64,000 nucleotides of DNA from PALSA-243 sp963743705 (GTDB lineage Bacteria; Acidobacteriota; Terriglobia; Bryobacterales; Bryobacteraceae): the NCBI GenBank assembly GCA_963743705.1, contig CAVUQS010000019.1, positions 1 through 64,000 on the forward strand, in the 5' to 3' direction. Of the stretch, positions 9,267-17,322 are shown one piece after another. Position 1 is the first letter of the stretch. Every line of letters starts with the position of its first letter. The position numbers and the translations under genes are program-made. The notes under the pieces are model-generated. The model ran no database searches. It saw only the letters and a list, made by a program, of their open reading frames with translations, and was not told the origin of the DNA.

Positions 9267-9790
9267 CGCCCCAGCTTTTCGCGGAACTTCTTCAGTTTGG
9301 GCGTGATGATGTAAGAGCAGTATGGCTGGTTGGGATGGGTGCGGAAGTAATTCTGGTGGTAATCTTCCGCCGGGTAGAAGACTTCGGCCGCGCGCACCTT
9401 CGTGACAATCGGATTGTTCCAGATGTGGTCGGCGTCAAGTTCGCGGATGATGGCGCTGGCGGCCTCTTTTTGAGCGTCAGAATGAAAAAAAATAACCGAG
9501 CCGTATTGTTCGCCTACATCGTTGCCCTGGCGATCTCTTGTGGTCGGGTCGTGAATCGCGAAAAAGACTTCCAGGATGTCGCGGTAGGTAACGATTTCCG
9601 GGTCGAAGGTCACCTGCGTCACTTCGATATGCCCGGTGCGGCCGCCGCAAACCTGCTGGTAGTTGGGGTTCACCACGTGTCCGCCCATGTAGCCGGAAAC
9701 CACGGATTCAACGCCCTTCATTTCCTGATAGACGGCTTCCAGGCACCAGAAGCACCCTCCGCCGAGCGTGGCGATCTCTTGAGCAGGCAT
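9245..9790 (-). CDS. msrA: Peptide-methionine (S)-S-oxide reductase MsrA
   Basis: Repairs methionine-S-sulfoxide in proteins and free methionine. The catalytic motif GCFWCLEAVY is near the N-terminus, and GHIEVTQVTFDP and AEDYHQNYF are conserved substrate-pocket blocks. The ATG at 9790 (MPAQEIATLGGGCFWC) gives 181 residues, the normal size; an in-frame ATG at 9826 would add 12 Gly/Ser-rich residues. Neither has a strong ribosome-binding site. The 3' end overlaps the convergent M1 gene by 22 bases. No resolving-Cys-rich tail or fused MsrB is present. Confidence 0.95.
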   Translation of the reverse strand: MPAQEIATLGGGCFWCLEAVYQEMKGVESVVSGYMGGHVVNPNYQQVCGGRTGHIEVTQVTFDPEIVTYRDILEVFFAIHDPTTRDRQGNDVGEQYGSVIFFHSDAQKEAASAIIRELDADHIWNNPIVTKVRAAEVFYPAEDYHQNYFRTHPNQPYCSYIITPKLKKFREKLGRYSSSTS

Positions 9791-9895
9791 ACTTCGACTA
9801 TACCCGGAGCCGCCGCTTCCTGACATCCTGACGCTGTGCGTCTAGCCTCTACGGCGTCAATCGTATTACACTCGTGAAATCCAGGAGGGTTGGCC

Positions 9896-12800
9896 GTGTC
9901 TATTCCGCAAGTGTGGATTCATCGTTTGAGGCTAGGTGTGTGCGTAGCTGCTTTGGCGCCATTGGCGGCTGCGCAAACGCTTGATGGCAGGTTGTATTCC
10001 GAAATGCACTGGAGGCAGATTGGGCCCACGCGCGCCGGACGCGCGCGCGCCGTCGCTGGCTCGCCGCTCCAGCCGAACCTGGCCTATATCGGCTTCGATA
10101 ACGGCGGCGTCTGGAAATCCACTGACTACGGGTCGACCTGGAAGCCGATGTTCGACAAGGAATCCACGGGCTCCATCGGCGCTATCGCGGTCGCGCCTTC
10201 GGACCCGAACGTGGTCTACGTCGGAAGCGGCGCCGGGATCATCCGGCCCGACCTCGCCACGGGCGACGGCATGTACAAATCCACCGACGCCGGCAAGACA
10301 TGGACGCATCTCGGCCTGCGCGATTCGCAAATGATCGCGGATATCTCGGTGGACCCGCGCAACCCAAACCGACTGTTTGTGGCGGCGCTCGGCCATCCCT
10401 ATGGCCCGAATCCGGAGCGCGGCATCTTCCGTTCCACCGATGGCGGCGCGCACTTTGACCGCGTGCTCTTCAAGGACGAATACACCAGCGGTAACGACGT
10501 GCATATCGATCCCTCCGACCCGAACATCGTCTACGCCGGGCTCTGGCAGCAGCAGCAAGGTTTCTCCGAGAACGGCGCCTTTGGCGGCACGGAGGGCGGC
10601 ATCTACAAATCGACCGACGGCGGCACGACTTGGAAGCAACTGACCAACGGCCTGCCGCCCATCATTGAAGCCAATCTTGCCGTTGCCCCCTCGAACACCA
10701 ACACCATTTACGCCATGGTGGCTGGCGCTGCGCCGCCGGCGGCTCGTGGCGGCGCCGCGGGTGCTGGTGTAGGTGGCGGTGGTGGTCGCGGCGGCCGTGG
10801 AGGCCGGGGCGGGGGCGCCACGGGCACTGTGAGCTTCTACAAGAGCACCGACGCCGGCGAGCATTGGTTTGTAGCGGTGGATGACCCTAGTCTCTCTGTC
10901 GCGCAGCGCCGCACCGCGGATAACCGGCCATTGGCGCGCATCGGCGGCGGCGACCTGCCCACCATTACAGTGGACCCGAAGCACGAAAAGGTAGTTTACA
11001 GCTGCTCCACCGTTTTCTGGCGTACCGAAGACGCCGGGTTGACTTGGTCGGCCGTGCGTGGCGCTCCCGGCGGCGACGACTATCAGAAAACCTGGGTCAA
11101 CCCGAGTAACCCCGACATCATTTTGTTGGTCGCCGACCAGGGTGGAGTAATCTCTGCCAATCGCGGTGAATCGTGGAGTAACTGGTACAACCAGCCGACG
11201 GCCGCTATGTATCATGTCACCGCCGATAACGCGTTTCCCTATCGCCTATGCGGTGGCCAGCAGGATTCCGGCTCGGCGTGCGTCCAGAGCCGAGGCATGG
11301 ATGGCGAAATCACGTTCAACGATTGGCACCCGGTGGGCATCGCGGAATATGGCGAAGCCGCGCCCGATCCGAAGAATCCGGATCTCGTCTATGGCAGCAC
11401 CCGCGGCGCTTCGGTGAGTATCTACAACCGCCGCACCGGCCAAAAGATGAGCGTCGCGGTCGGCTCTAATGGCGGTGGCGGCCGTCGCGCCGGCCGCGCA
11501 GGCGCGGCTACATCGCAAGGGGCTGCGTCGAACGAACCGCCGGCGCGCTCCGTCCGCACACAGCCTATCTCGTGGTCTCCCAAAGATCCCAATCTTCTTT
11601 TCGCCGCGACTGCGGGCGTCTGGAAAAGCACGAATGGCGGCCATAGCTGGACCGCTATCAGCGGCGATCTGACGCGCCAGACTTGGGAAGTTCCATCTAA
11701 CACCGGAAAGTACGCGTCGCAGGTGACGCCGGCGGCGCAGGGCGCGGTTACGGCCCTCGCGCCCTCGCCGCTCGACGTGAACGTGCTATGGACGGGAAGC
11801 GATGACGGCTTCATTCAAGTAACCACCGATGGCGGCGCCAAGTGGACCAACGTAACCCCTCCGCAGGTCAAGGCCTGGACGCGCATTTTCAACATGGATG
11901 CGGGTCATTTCGATACCAAAACGGCGTACGCCGCGGCCAACACCATGCGCCTCGACGACATGAATCCTCACTTTTGGAAAACGCACGACGGCGGCAAGAC
12001 TTGGACCGAGATCGACAAAGGAATCTCCGGCGGCGCGGTGTCCAATTCCATCCGCGAGGATCCGCGCAAGAAAGGTCTGCTCTACGCCGCCACCGACACT
12101 CAGGTCTGGGTCTCCTTCGACGATGGCGGCAACTGGCAGTCCTTGCGGCTGAATATGCCGGCGATTTCCGTTCGTGACATCGCGATCAAAGACGACCCGT
12201 CGTGCCTGTGTTCCGACCTCGTGGCCGGCACGCACGGCCGCGGTTTCCTGGTGCTGGACGACGTCACGCCCCTCCGTCAGGCCGCCGAAGCGGCGGCGGC
12301 TACGGACGCCTTCCTGTTCAAACCCGCAACGGCGCTTCGCATCCGCTTCGCAACTAACGATCCGACGCCTTGGCCGCCCGAACTTCCTGCCGGCGAGAAT
12401 CCGCCGCCCGGCACTAGCGTGGATTATTACCTCCTCAAGGCCGCGGACGAGGTGAAACTCGAGTTTCTCAGCGGCGGCAAAGTGATTCGCACCTATTCGA
12501 GCAAGGATCCCGTGCGCAACCCCGACCCCGCCACCGATCCCTTCGCCTATAACCAGCTCTGCCAGCAGAATCCAATGCTGCCCGATTGCGGTTTGCCGCT
12601 GTATTGGCCTGCTCCGCCGTCGGTGTTGCGGACTACCGAGGGAATGCACCGCTTTCAGTGGGACATGCATTACGATCCGCTGCCCGGCGCGGGTGGCGGC
12701 GGGCGCGGCGGTGGGGGAGGGAACGGAGCGGTTCCGAATAATCGCACTTACCCCGGCGTCAACGCGCCGTGGGTCGCGCCCGGTGAATATACGGTGCGCC

Positions 12801-13333
12801 TGACCGTGAACGGCAAATCTCAAACGCAGCCCATCAGCGTGAAGATGGATCCGCGCGTCAAGATCACGCCCGACGTGCAACAGATCTTCACGCTCACCAC
12901 GCGCGCCGAAGACAACGCCCGCTCCGCCGAGGCTGCGTATAAAGACGCCCGTACCCTGTTGGGGAAGGTGAATGCCAGGCCGAAATCGGCCGCCAACGAC
13001 GGTCTGGCCAAGCAACTCGAAGAGATCGCGCCTGCCGAGCCAGCCGCTGCCGGCGGTGGTGGTGGAGGCCGTGGGGGACGCGGCGGCGGCCGTGGCGGAG
13101 CAGCGCGCGGCGGCGGCGCCGAAGCCCCGCCGAACCTCGGTAGCATCGGGCCTGAATTGGTGGCGTCGGTACAGCCGATGCAAGCCTCCGAGATGGCGCC
13201 GACCGCGGCGGAATTCGAAGCAGCCAATCGCGAGGAAGCCTCGTACGCCGCATTGATGGCGAAGTGGGCGACGCTCAAGGCCAGGGTCAGCGGCGCGGCC
13301 GCGCCTGCGGCGAAACCGGTGGCGAAACAATAG
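9896..13333 (+). CDS. Exported sortilin/VPS10-like multi-propeller (BNR repeat) protein
   Basis: A secreted or envelope beta-propeller protein of 1145 residues. GTG 9896 is chosen because AGGAGG (9883-9888) lies 7 bases upstream; a TTG at 9890 is too close. Residues 1-27 are a signal peptide ending LAAAQ. Repeated Asp-box/BNR motifs follow: GGVWKSTDYGSTWKPM, GMYKSTDAGKTWTHL, GIFRSTDGGAHF, GIYKSTDGGTTWKQL, GVWKSTNGGHSWTAI and others, with DPSDPNIVYAG spacers, as in VPS10/sortilin and glycosyl-hydrolase-like propellers. Three Gly/Arg-rich stretches interrupt the fold (nucleotides about 10741-10825, 12691-12725 and 13051-13120). The C-terminal third has an Ig-like region (PGEYTVRLTVNGKSQTQPISV) and a helical tail. 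It resembles large propeller proteins often annotated as glycosyl hydrolases in Acidobacteriota. Its ligand is unknown and I see no sialidase catalytic set. Confidence 0.85.
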   Translation: MSIPQVWIHRLRLGVCVAALAPLAAAQTLDGRLYSEMHWRQIGPTRAGRARAVAGSPLQPNLAYIGFDNGGVWKSTDYGSTWKPMFDKESTGSIGAIAVAPSDPNVVYVGSGAGIIRPDLATGDGMYKSTDAGKTWTHLGLRDSQMIADISVDPRNPNRLFVAALGHPYGPNPERGIFRSTDGGAHFDRVLFKDEYTSGNDVHIDPSDPNIVYAGLWQQQQGFSENGAFGGTEGGIYKSTDGGTTWKQLTNGLPPIIEANLAVAPSNTNTIYAMVAGAAPPAARGGAAGAGVGGGGGRGGRGGRGGGATGTVSFYKSTDAGEHWFVAVDDPSLSVAQRRTADNRPLARIGGGDLPTITVDPKHEKVVYSCSTVFWRTEDAGLTWSAVRGAPGGDDYQKTWVNPSNPDIILLVADQGGVISANRGESWSNWYNQPTAAMYHVTADNAFPYRLCGGQQDSGSACVQSRGMDGEITFNDWHPVGIAEYGEAAPDPKNPDLVYGSTRGASVSIYNRRTGQKMSVAVGSNGGGGRRAGRAGAATSQGAASNEPPARSVRTQPISWSPKDPNLLFAATAGVWKSTNGGHSWTAISGDLTRQTWEVPSNTGKYASQVTPAAQGAVTALAPSPLDVNVLWTGSDDGFIQVTTDGGAKWTNVTPPQVKAWTRIFNMDAGHFDTKTAYAAANTMRLDDMNPHFWKTHDGGKTWTEIDKGISGGAVSNSIREDPRKKGLLYAATDTQVWVSFDDGGNWQSLRLNMPAISVRDIAIKDDPSCLCSDLVAGTHGRGFLVLDDVTPLRQAAEAAAATDAFLFKPATALRIRFATNDPTPWPPELPAGENPPPGTSVDYYLLKAADEVKLEFLSGGKVIRTYSSKDPVRNPDPATDPFAYNQLCQQNPMLPDCGLPLYWPAPPSVLRTTEGMHRFQWDMHYDPLPGAGGGGRGGGGGNGAVPNNRTYPGVNAPWVAPGEYTVRLTVNGKSQTQPISVKMDPRVKITPDVQQIFTLTTRAEDNARSAEAAYKDARTLLGKVNARPKSAANDGLAKQLEEIAPAEPAAAGGGGGGRGGRGGGRGGAARGGGAEAPPNLGSIGPELVASVQPMQASEMAPTAAEFEAANREEASYAALMAKWATLKARVSGAAAPAAKPVAKQ

Positions 13334-13361
13334 CCGGACTAAGCTACGATAACGATGTCGC

Positions 13362-13805
13362 ATGTTTTCGTGGCTATTTTCCGATCCGTTGCCGGTCGGC
13401 GCCGTAGCGCCGGAATTCTCGCTGCCTGATCAACTCGGTCATGAGGTCAAGCTTTCCGCGTTGCGCGGGCGCAATGTCGTCCTGGTGTTCTATCCCGGCG
13501 ACGATACGCCGGGCTGCACCAAGCAGCTTTGCCAGTTCCGCGATCAATGGGCCGGCGTCAAGGCGCGCGGCGCGGAAATTTTCGGTGTGAACCCGCAAAG
13601 CGCGGCAAAACACGAAAAGTTCCGCGAGAAGTTCCATTTCCAATTCCCATTACTAGTCGATGAAGGCCAGAAGGTGGCGGCGCTCTATCACGCCAACGGG
13701 TTGATCGTGAAACGAACCGTCTACGTCATCGGCCCCGACGGCAAGATTCGCTTCGGCAAACGCGGCATGCCCAACCCCTCGGAAGTTCTGGCGGCATGCG
13801 CTTGA
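13362..13805 (+). CDS. Peroxiredoxin, BCP/PrxQ type
   Basis: A thiol peroxidase of 147 residues that reduces hydrogen peroxide and organic hydroperoxides. The thioredoxin fold opens with GAVAPEFSLPDQLGHEVKLS. The peroxidatic Cys52 is in PGDDTPGCTKQLC and a second Cys57 five residues on is the resolving Cys, as in PrxQ/BCP. The TVYVIGPDGKIRF segment is usual near the C-terminus. The gene overlaps thiE by 10 bases, so translation may be coupled. TACGAT at 13345-13350 is a -10 candidate 11 bases before the ATG. Confidence 0.93.
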   Translation: MFSWLFSDPLPVGAVAPEFSLPDQLGHEVKLSALRGRNVVLVFYPGDDTPGCTKQLCQFRDQWAGVKARGAEIFGVNPQSAAKHEKFREKFHFQFPLLVDEGQKVAALYHANGLIVKRTVYVIGPDGKIRFGKRGMPNPSEVLAACA

Positions 13806-14440
13806 TGCGGCTGCCGAAGGTCTATCCGATCTTGGATTCCGAAGCGCTGGCGCAACGCGGAATCGCGCTAGAAACCGCGGCAGCGGCGTTCCTGGAAGGC
13901 GGCGCCGGGATCCTGCAGCTTCGCCATAAAGGCCATTGGAGCCGCAACGTCTTCGAGGCCGCTCGCAAGATTGCCGCGCTATGCCGCGCCGAGGGCGTGC
14001 AATTCGTCGTGAACGACCGCGCCGATTTCGCGATGCTGCTCGGCGCCGGATTGCACGTCGGCCAGGACGATTTGCCGCCGCGCGATGCGCGCGCGCTCAT
14101 TGGCAATGAAGCTCTGCTCGGATTCTCCAGCCACAACCCCGCGCAGCTTTGCGCCGCCGGAGGCGAGCCCGTGGACTATGTGGCCCTCGGCCCTATCTTC
14201 GCAACCGCCTCGAAGCAGAATCCGGATCCAGTGGTGGGCATCGATCACCTGCGCGAATGCCGCGCGCTTATCGAGAAGCCGCTGGTGGCGATCGGCGGCA
14301 TCACACTCGAAAACGCACCCTCGGTTTGGGCCGTCGGTGCGGATTCGGTTGCTGTGATCGGTGGCCTGCTGCCGCGCGAATCGAACGTGCGAGCGCTACG
14401 CGAACGGGTGGAACAGTGGCTTACAAGTTCCCGCGCTTAG
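13796..14440 (+). CDS. thiE: Thiamine-phosphate synthase
   Basis: Joins the hydroxymethylpyrimidine and thiazole phosphates to give thiamine phosphate. A (beta/alpha)8 barrel of 214 residues. Visible motifs: GILQLRHKG (pyrimidine site), FVVNDRADFAMLLGAGLHVGQDDLP (Mg-diphosphate site), YVALGPIFATASK, and the phosphate-binding ends AIGGITLENA and VAVIGGLL. The start may be ATG 13796 or ATG 13805 (MRLPKVYPI), the latter right at the peroxiredoxin stop. No THI-box riboswitch was seen upstream and no other thi genes are near. Confidence 0.93.
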   Translation: MRLMRLPKVYPILDSEALAQRGIALETAAAAFLEGGAGILQLRHKGHWSRNVFEAARKIAALCRAEGVQFVVNDRADFAMLLGAGLHVGQDDLPPRDARALIGNEALLGFSSHNPAQLCAAGGEPVDYVALGPIFATASKQNPDPVVGIDHLRECRALIEKPLVAIGGITLENAPSVWAVGADSVAVIGGLLPRESNVRALRERVEQWLTSSRA

Positions 14441-15560
14441 CCTGCTCGCGCTCAATCGCCTCGAACAACGCTTTAAAATTGCCTTTACCGAAGCTGCGGC
14501 TGCCCTTGCGCTGGATCACTTCGTAGAACACCGTCGGCCGGTCTTCCACGGGCCGCGTGAAAATCTGCAGCATGTAGCCTTCGTCATCGCGGTCCACCAA
14601 AATCCCTAGCTTCTGCAGCTCCGGCACGGGCTCGTCGATTTTCCCCACGCGCGCGAGAAGCTCTTCGTAGTAAGTCGAAGGCACGCGCAGGAAATCGATG
14701 CCTTGCCGCTGCAGCGCGCCGACCGTTTCAATAATGTTGTCGGTGGCCATCGCGATATGCTGCACGCCAGGCCCGCGATAGAACTCCAGATACTCTTCGA
14801 TTTGCGACTTGCGCTTACCTTCCGCCGGCTCGTTCAAAGGAAATTTCACGCGCTCATTTCCGTTCGACATCACTTTCGACATCAGCGCAGAATAATCGGT
14901 GGAAATATCCTTATCGTCGAAATGCTTGAACATCCGGAAGCCCATCGCCGACGCGTAGAAATCCACCCAGTGGTTCATGGCCCCCAACTCGACGTTGCCC
15001 ACGACGTGATCGATATGCTTTAACCCCACCGGGCGCGAAACGGAGTCTTCGCCTTCTACCGCTGCGAATCCAGGCAGGAAGGCGCCCCGGTAGTTGCGGC
15101 GTTCGACGAACGAATGGATGGTGTCACCGTAAGTTGCAATCGACGCGATGCGCGCTTCGCCATTCTCGTCGCGCAGGGTCTCCGGCTCGCGGACGCTCTT
15201 CGCGCCGCGCTTGGTCGTCTCGCGCCATGCGGCTTCCGCATCATCCACCCAAAGCGCGATATCGCGCACTCCGTCGCCGTGCATGCGGATGTGATCGGCA
15301 ATCGGATGTTCCGGGCCGAGCGGCGTGGTCAGCACGAAGCGGATCTTGTTTTGTGCAATCACGTAAGAAGCGCGGTCGCGCGTGCCGGTTTCGGGTCCGC
15401 GATAGGCCACCAGGCGAAATCCAAATGCGGAGCGGTAATAATAGGCGGCCTGACGGGCGTTGCCGACGTAGAATTCCAGATAGTCCGTGCCGTTGAGAGG
15501 GAGAAAATCCTTCGCGGCGTTGGCTTCACTTGGCGTTGGTTGTTCCAAGACTTGCGGCAT
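14421..15560 (-). CDS. hppD: 4-hydroxyphenylpyruvate dioxygenase
   Basis: A non-haem Fe(II) enzyme that turns 4-hydroxyphenylpyruvate and O2 into homogentisate. At 379 residues it has two vicinal-oxygen-chelate halves. Metal ligands: first His in KHIDHVVGNVELG, second His in GVQHIAMATDNI, Glu in VFYEVIQRKG near the C-terminus. GYMLQIFTRPVEDRPT is the conserved stretch before the Glu. It overlaps the upstream aminotransferase gene by 35 bases on the same strand, so the two are co-expressed; the aminotransferase may make its substrate from tyrosine (inference). The 3' end overlaps convergent thiE by 20 bases. Confidence 0.96.
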   Translation of the reverse strand: MPQVLEQPTPSEANAAKDFLPLNGTDYLEFYVGNARQAAYYYRSAFGFRLVAYRGPETGTRDRASYVIAQNKIRFVLTTPLGPEHPIADHIRMHGDGVRDIALWVDDAEAAWRETTKRGAKSVREPETLRDENGEARIASIATYGDTIHSFVERRNYRGAFLPGFAAVEGEDSVSRPVGLKHIDHVVGNVELGAMNHWVDFYASAMGFRMFKHFDDKDISTDYSALMSKVMSNGNERVKFPLNEPAEGKRKSQIEEYLEFYRGPGVQHIAMATDNIIETVGALQRQGIDFLRVPSTYYEELLARVGKIDEPVPELQKLGILVDRDDEGYMLQIFTRPVEDRPTVFYEVIQRKGSRSFGKGNFKALFEAIEREQAKRGNL

Positions 15561-16638
15561 ACGTTTTCCTCAAAGCTTCGATGCAGAGTTGATTGTCTTC
15601 GTCCAGTCCGGTAGAGATGCGCAGGCACTGCGGAAGCCCGAACGCTCTCAGCGGGCGTACCACCACGCCTTGCGCCAGCAACTCCTCGAACACGCGCATG
15701 GCGTCGGCTTCCGAAGGCAGTTCCGTCATCACAAAATTTGCCTGTGATGGCACGGCGGCAAGCCCGAGCCCTTCGATGCCTTCGGTAAGGTGTTTCAATC
15801 CCCGTGCGTTGACCTCGAGCGAACGGTGCAGAAATTCCTTGTCGTGAAGCGCGGCAATGCCCGCGGCCTGAGCGGGCGTGGATGGTTCGAACGGCAGCTT
15901 CACCTTGAGCAGGTTGCGGATCAGTTCGTCGTGCGCGAAGCCGTAGCCGATGCGCGCGCCGGCGAGTCCGTAGATCTTCGAGAACGTGCGCAGCGTGATC
16001 ACGTTGTCGTAGCGGTAGTGCATGGAATCCGGATAGCGCGGGTTATCCTTCGCGTACTCGAAATAGGCCTCGTCGAGAATGATGAGCACACGCTCGGGCA
16101 CGTGCTTATAGAATTCGTCGAATTGCGACTTGGTAAAGATCGTTCCAGTCGGGTTATTCGGATTCGCGAGGTAGACAATCTTCGTATTAGCGTTAATCGC
16201 AGCCCCGAGCGCCGGAAGATCGTACGCCCAATCGCGGTAAGGCACGGTTCGATATTTCACGCCGCGGGATTTCGCCAGCACCTGGAAGCCGATGAACGCG
16301 GCTTCGGTGGTAAGCACCTCATCCTCATCGCACAGAAAGGCGCGGATGATATTCGACATGATGCCTTCCGACCCGCTGCCGGCAATGACATTATCGACTT
16401 TCACGTCGTACTCTTTGGCTAACACTTCGCGCAGGCGCAGGCCGCCATCGGGATAGAGGTTTAGTCCATCGAGCGAGCGTCGCATGGCCTCGATCGCCTT
16501 GGGCGACGCGCCCAGCGGGTTCTCGTTCGAGGCGAGCTTGGCAATGCGCGTGAGGCCATACTGTTTGCGCACCGATTCGATGGTACGCCCAGCCTCATAA
16601 GGCCGCAGAGATTCGATATAGGGAGGAACCAGTGGCAT
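15526..16638 (-). CDS. hisC: Histidinol-phosphate / aromatic aminotransferase (class I/II)
   Basis: A PLP-dependent fold type I aminotransferase of 370 residues, full length for HisC. The PLP lysine is in TLRTFSKIYGLAGARIGYG, the Asn-Pro motif in YLANPNNPTGTIF, the cofactor Asp-Glu in VLIILDEAYFEYA, and the carboxylate-binding Arg in LRISTGLDEDN. Family enzymes act on histidinol phosphate, and many also transaminate phenylalanine or tyrosine. No other his genes are near, and it overlaps the 4-hydroxyphenylpyruvate dioxygenase gene, so a tyrosine role is plausible. Confidence 0.85.
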   Translation of the reverse strand: MPLVPPYIESLRPYEAGRTIESVRKQYGLTRIAKLASNENPLGASPKAIEAMRRSLDGLNLYPDGGLRLREVLAKEYDVKVDNVIAGSGSEGIMSNIIRAFLCDEDEVLTTEAAFIGFQVLAKSRGVKYRTVPYRDWAYDLPALGAAINANTKIVYLANPNNPTGTIFTKSQFDEFYKHVPERVLIILDEAYFEYAKDNPRYPDSMHYRYDNVITLRTFSKIYGLAGARIGYGFAHDELIRNLLKVKLPFEPSTPAQAAGIAALHDKEFLHRSLEVNARGLKHLTEGIEGLGLAAVPSQANFVMTELPSEADAMRVFEELLAQGVVVRPLRAFGLPQCLRISTGLDEDNQLCIEALRKTYAASLGTTNAK

Positions 16639-16715
16639 AGGCGCGGGCGAACAGGGCCGCTACTTTATTCTAACGGGTCGGTAGCGGACGTATGACGGTA
16701 ATGGGGTAGGCTGGT

Positions 16716-17156
16716 GTGGTGGATGCCACGGAGATAGTCGCGAGGGTGGCGAGGGCAATCGAAGAGCGCAAGCTGGACGCCGTGTTGATTGGGAACGCCG
16801 GCGCCGCCATGCACGGCGCCCCGGTAACCACCATCGATCTGGATTTTCTGATCCGCAGAGCCCCGGCGAACAAGAAAAAACTGACCGCCATCGCCGAGGA
16901 TCTCCGCGCGACCTTATACCGGCCATTCTTTCCGGTGAGCACCGTAATGCGGATGATGAACGACGATGAAACGCTGCAGGTCGATTTCCGAGATGAGGTC
17001 AGCGGGATTCGCTCGTTTGAAGGCGTTCGGAAGCGCGCGGAGGCCATCCAAGTGGCGGGTACCGTCATTCGGGTCGCTGCGCTCGCTGATATCATCAAAA
17101 TGAAACGAGCGGCGAACCGCCCGCGCGATCGCGCCGTGCTGGAGATTCTGGAGTAG
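16716..17156 (+). CDS. Nucleotidyltransferase-fold protein (AbiEii/MNT-like)
   Basis: A protein of 146 residues with GNAGAAMHGAPVTTIDLDFLIRR, a G-x-A...T-x-D-x-D nucleotidyltransferase active-site pattern, then LQVDFRDEVSGIRSFEGV and a helical end (LADIIKMKRAANRPRDRAVLEIL) as in AbiEii/HEPN-partnered enzymes. It begins at tandem GTG codons (16716/16719) behind GGGGTAGG. Relatives act as nucleotidylyltransferase toxins or antitoxins, usually beside a small partner. Here the next frame downstream is a short protein with an internal stop. Function is inferred from the fold only. Confidence 0.7.
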   Translation: MVDATEIVARVARAIEERKLDAVLIGNAGAAMHGAPVTTIDLDFLIRRAPANKKKLTAIAEDLRATLYRPFFPVSTVMRMMNDDETLQVDFRDEVSGIRSFEGVRKRAEAIQVAGTVIRVAALADIIKMKRAANRPRDRAVLEILE

Positions 17157-17160
17157 ACGC

Positions 17161-17322
17161 TTGAAGCGGCCGAAGCTAACCAGGAAAGTACGACTGGAAC
17201 TACTCAAGCAGCAAAGCGAGTGACTGGAAAACGACATGATCCGCCGTCGCGTCGCCGCCCCGCTTGAGAGCCGCATGAACTTCCTGCGCAAGCGTATCGG
17301 AATCTGCCGTTCCTGCCTTTAA
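17161..17322 (+). pseudogene. Small partner protein of the nucleotidyltransferase, interrupted by a stop
   Basis: Four bases after the nucleotidyltransferase stop, a frame opens at TTG 17161 and reads LKRPKLTRKVRLELLKQQSE. An in-frame TGA sits at 17221-17223. The frame then continues LENDMIRRRVAAPLESRMNFLRKRIG to a TAA at 17320-17322. The charged helical first half and the ERMNFLRKRIG-like end resemble small proteins that accompany such transferases in Acidobacteriota; that link is from memory and unproven. The stop means the full product cannot be made without readthrough. Confidence 0.4.

Noticed and set aside
9056..9823. 255-codon plus-strand open frame over msrA
   Set aside because: msrA on the minus strand carries the full catalytic motif; this frame is its complement.
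11786..13363. 525-codon minus-strand open frame
   Set aside because: Antisense to the propeller gene; Arg/Gly-rich composition is a shadow of GC-rich codon use.
13780..13810. Possible thiamine riboswitch before thiE
   Set aside because: thiE starts inside the peroxiredoxin gene, leaving no leader, and no THI-box sequence was seen.
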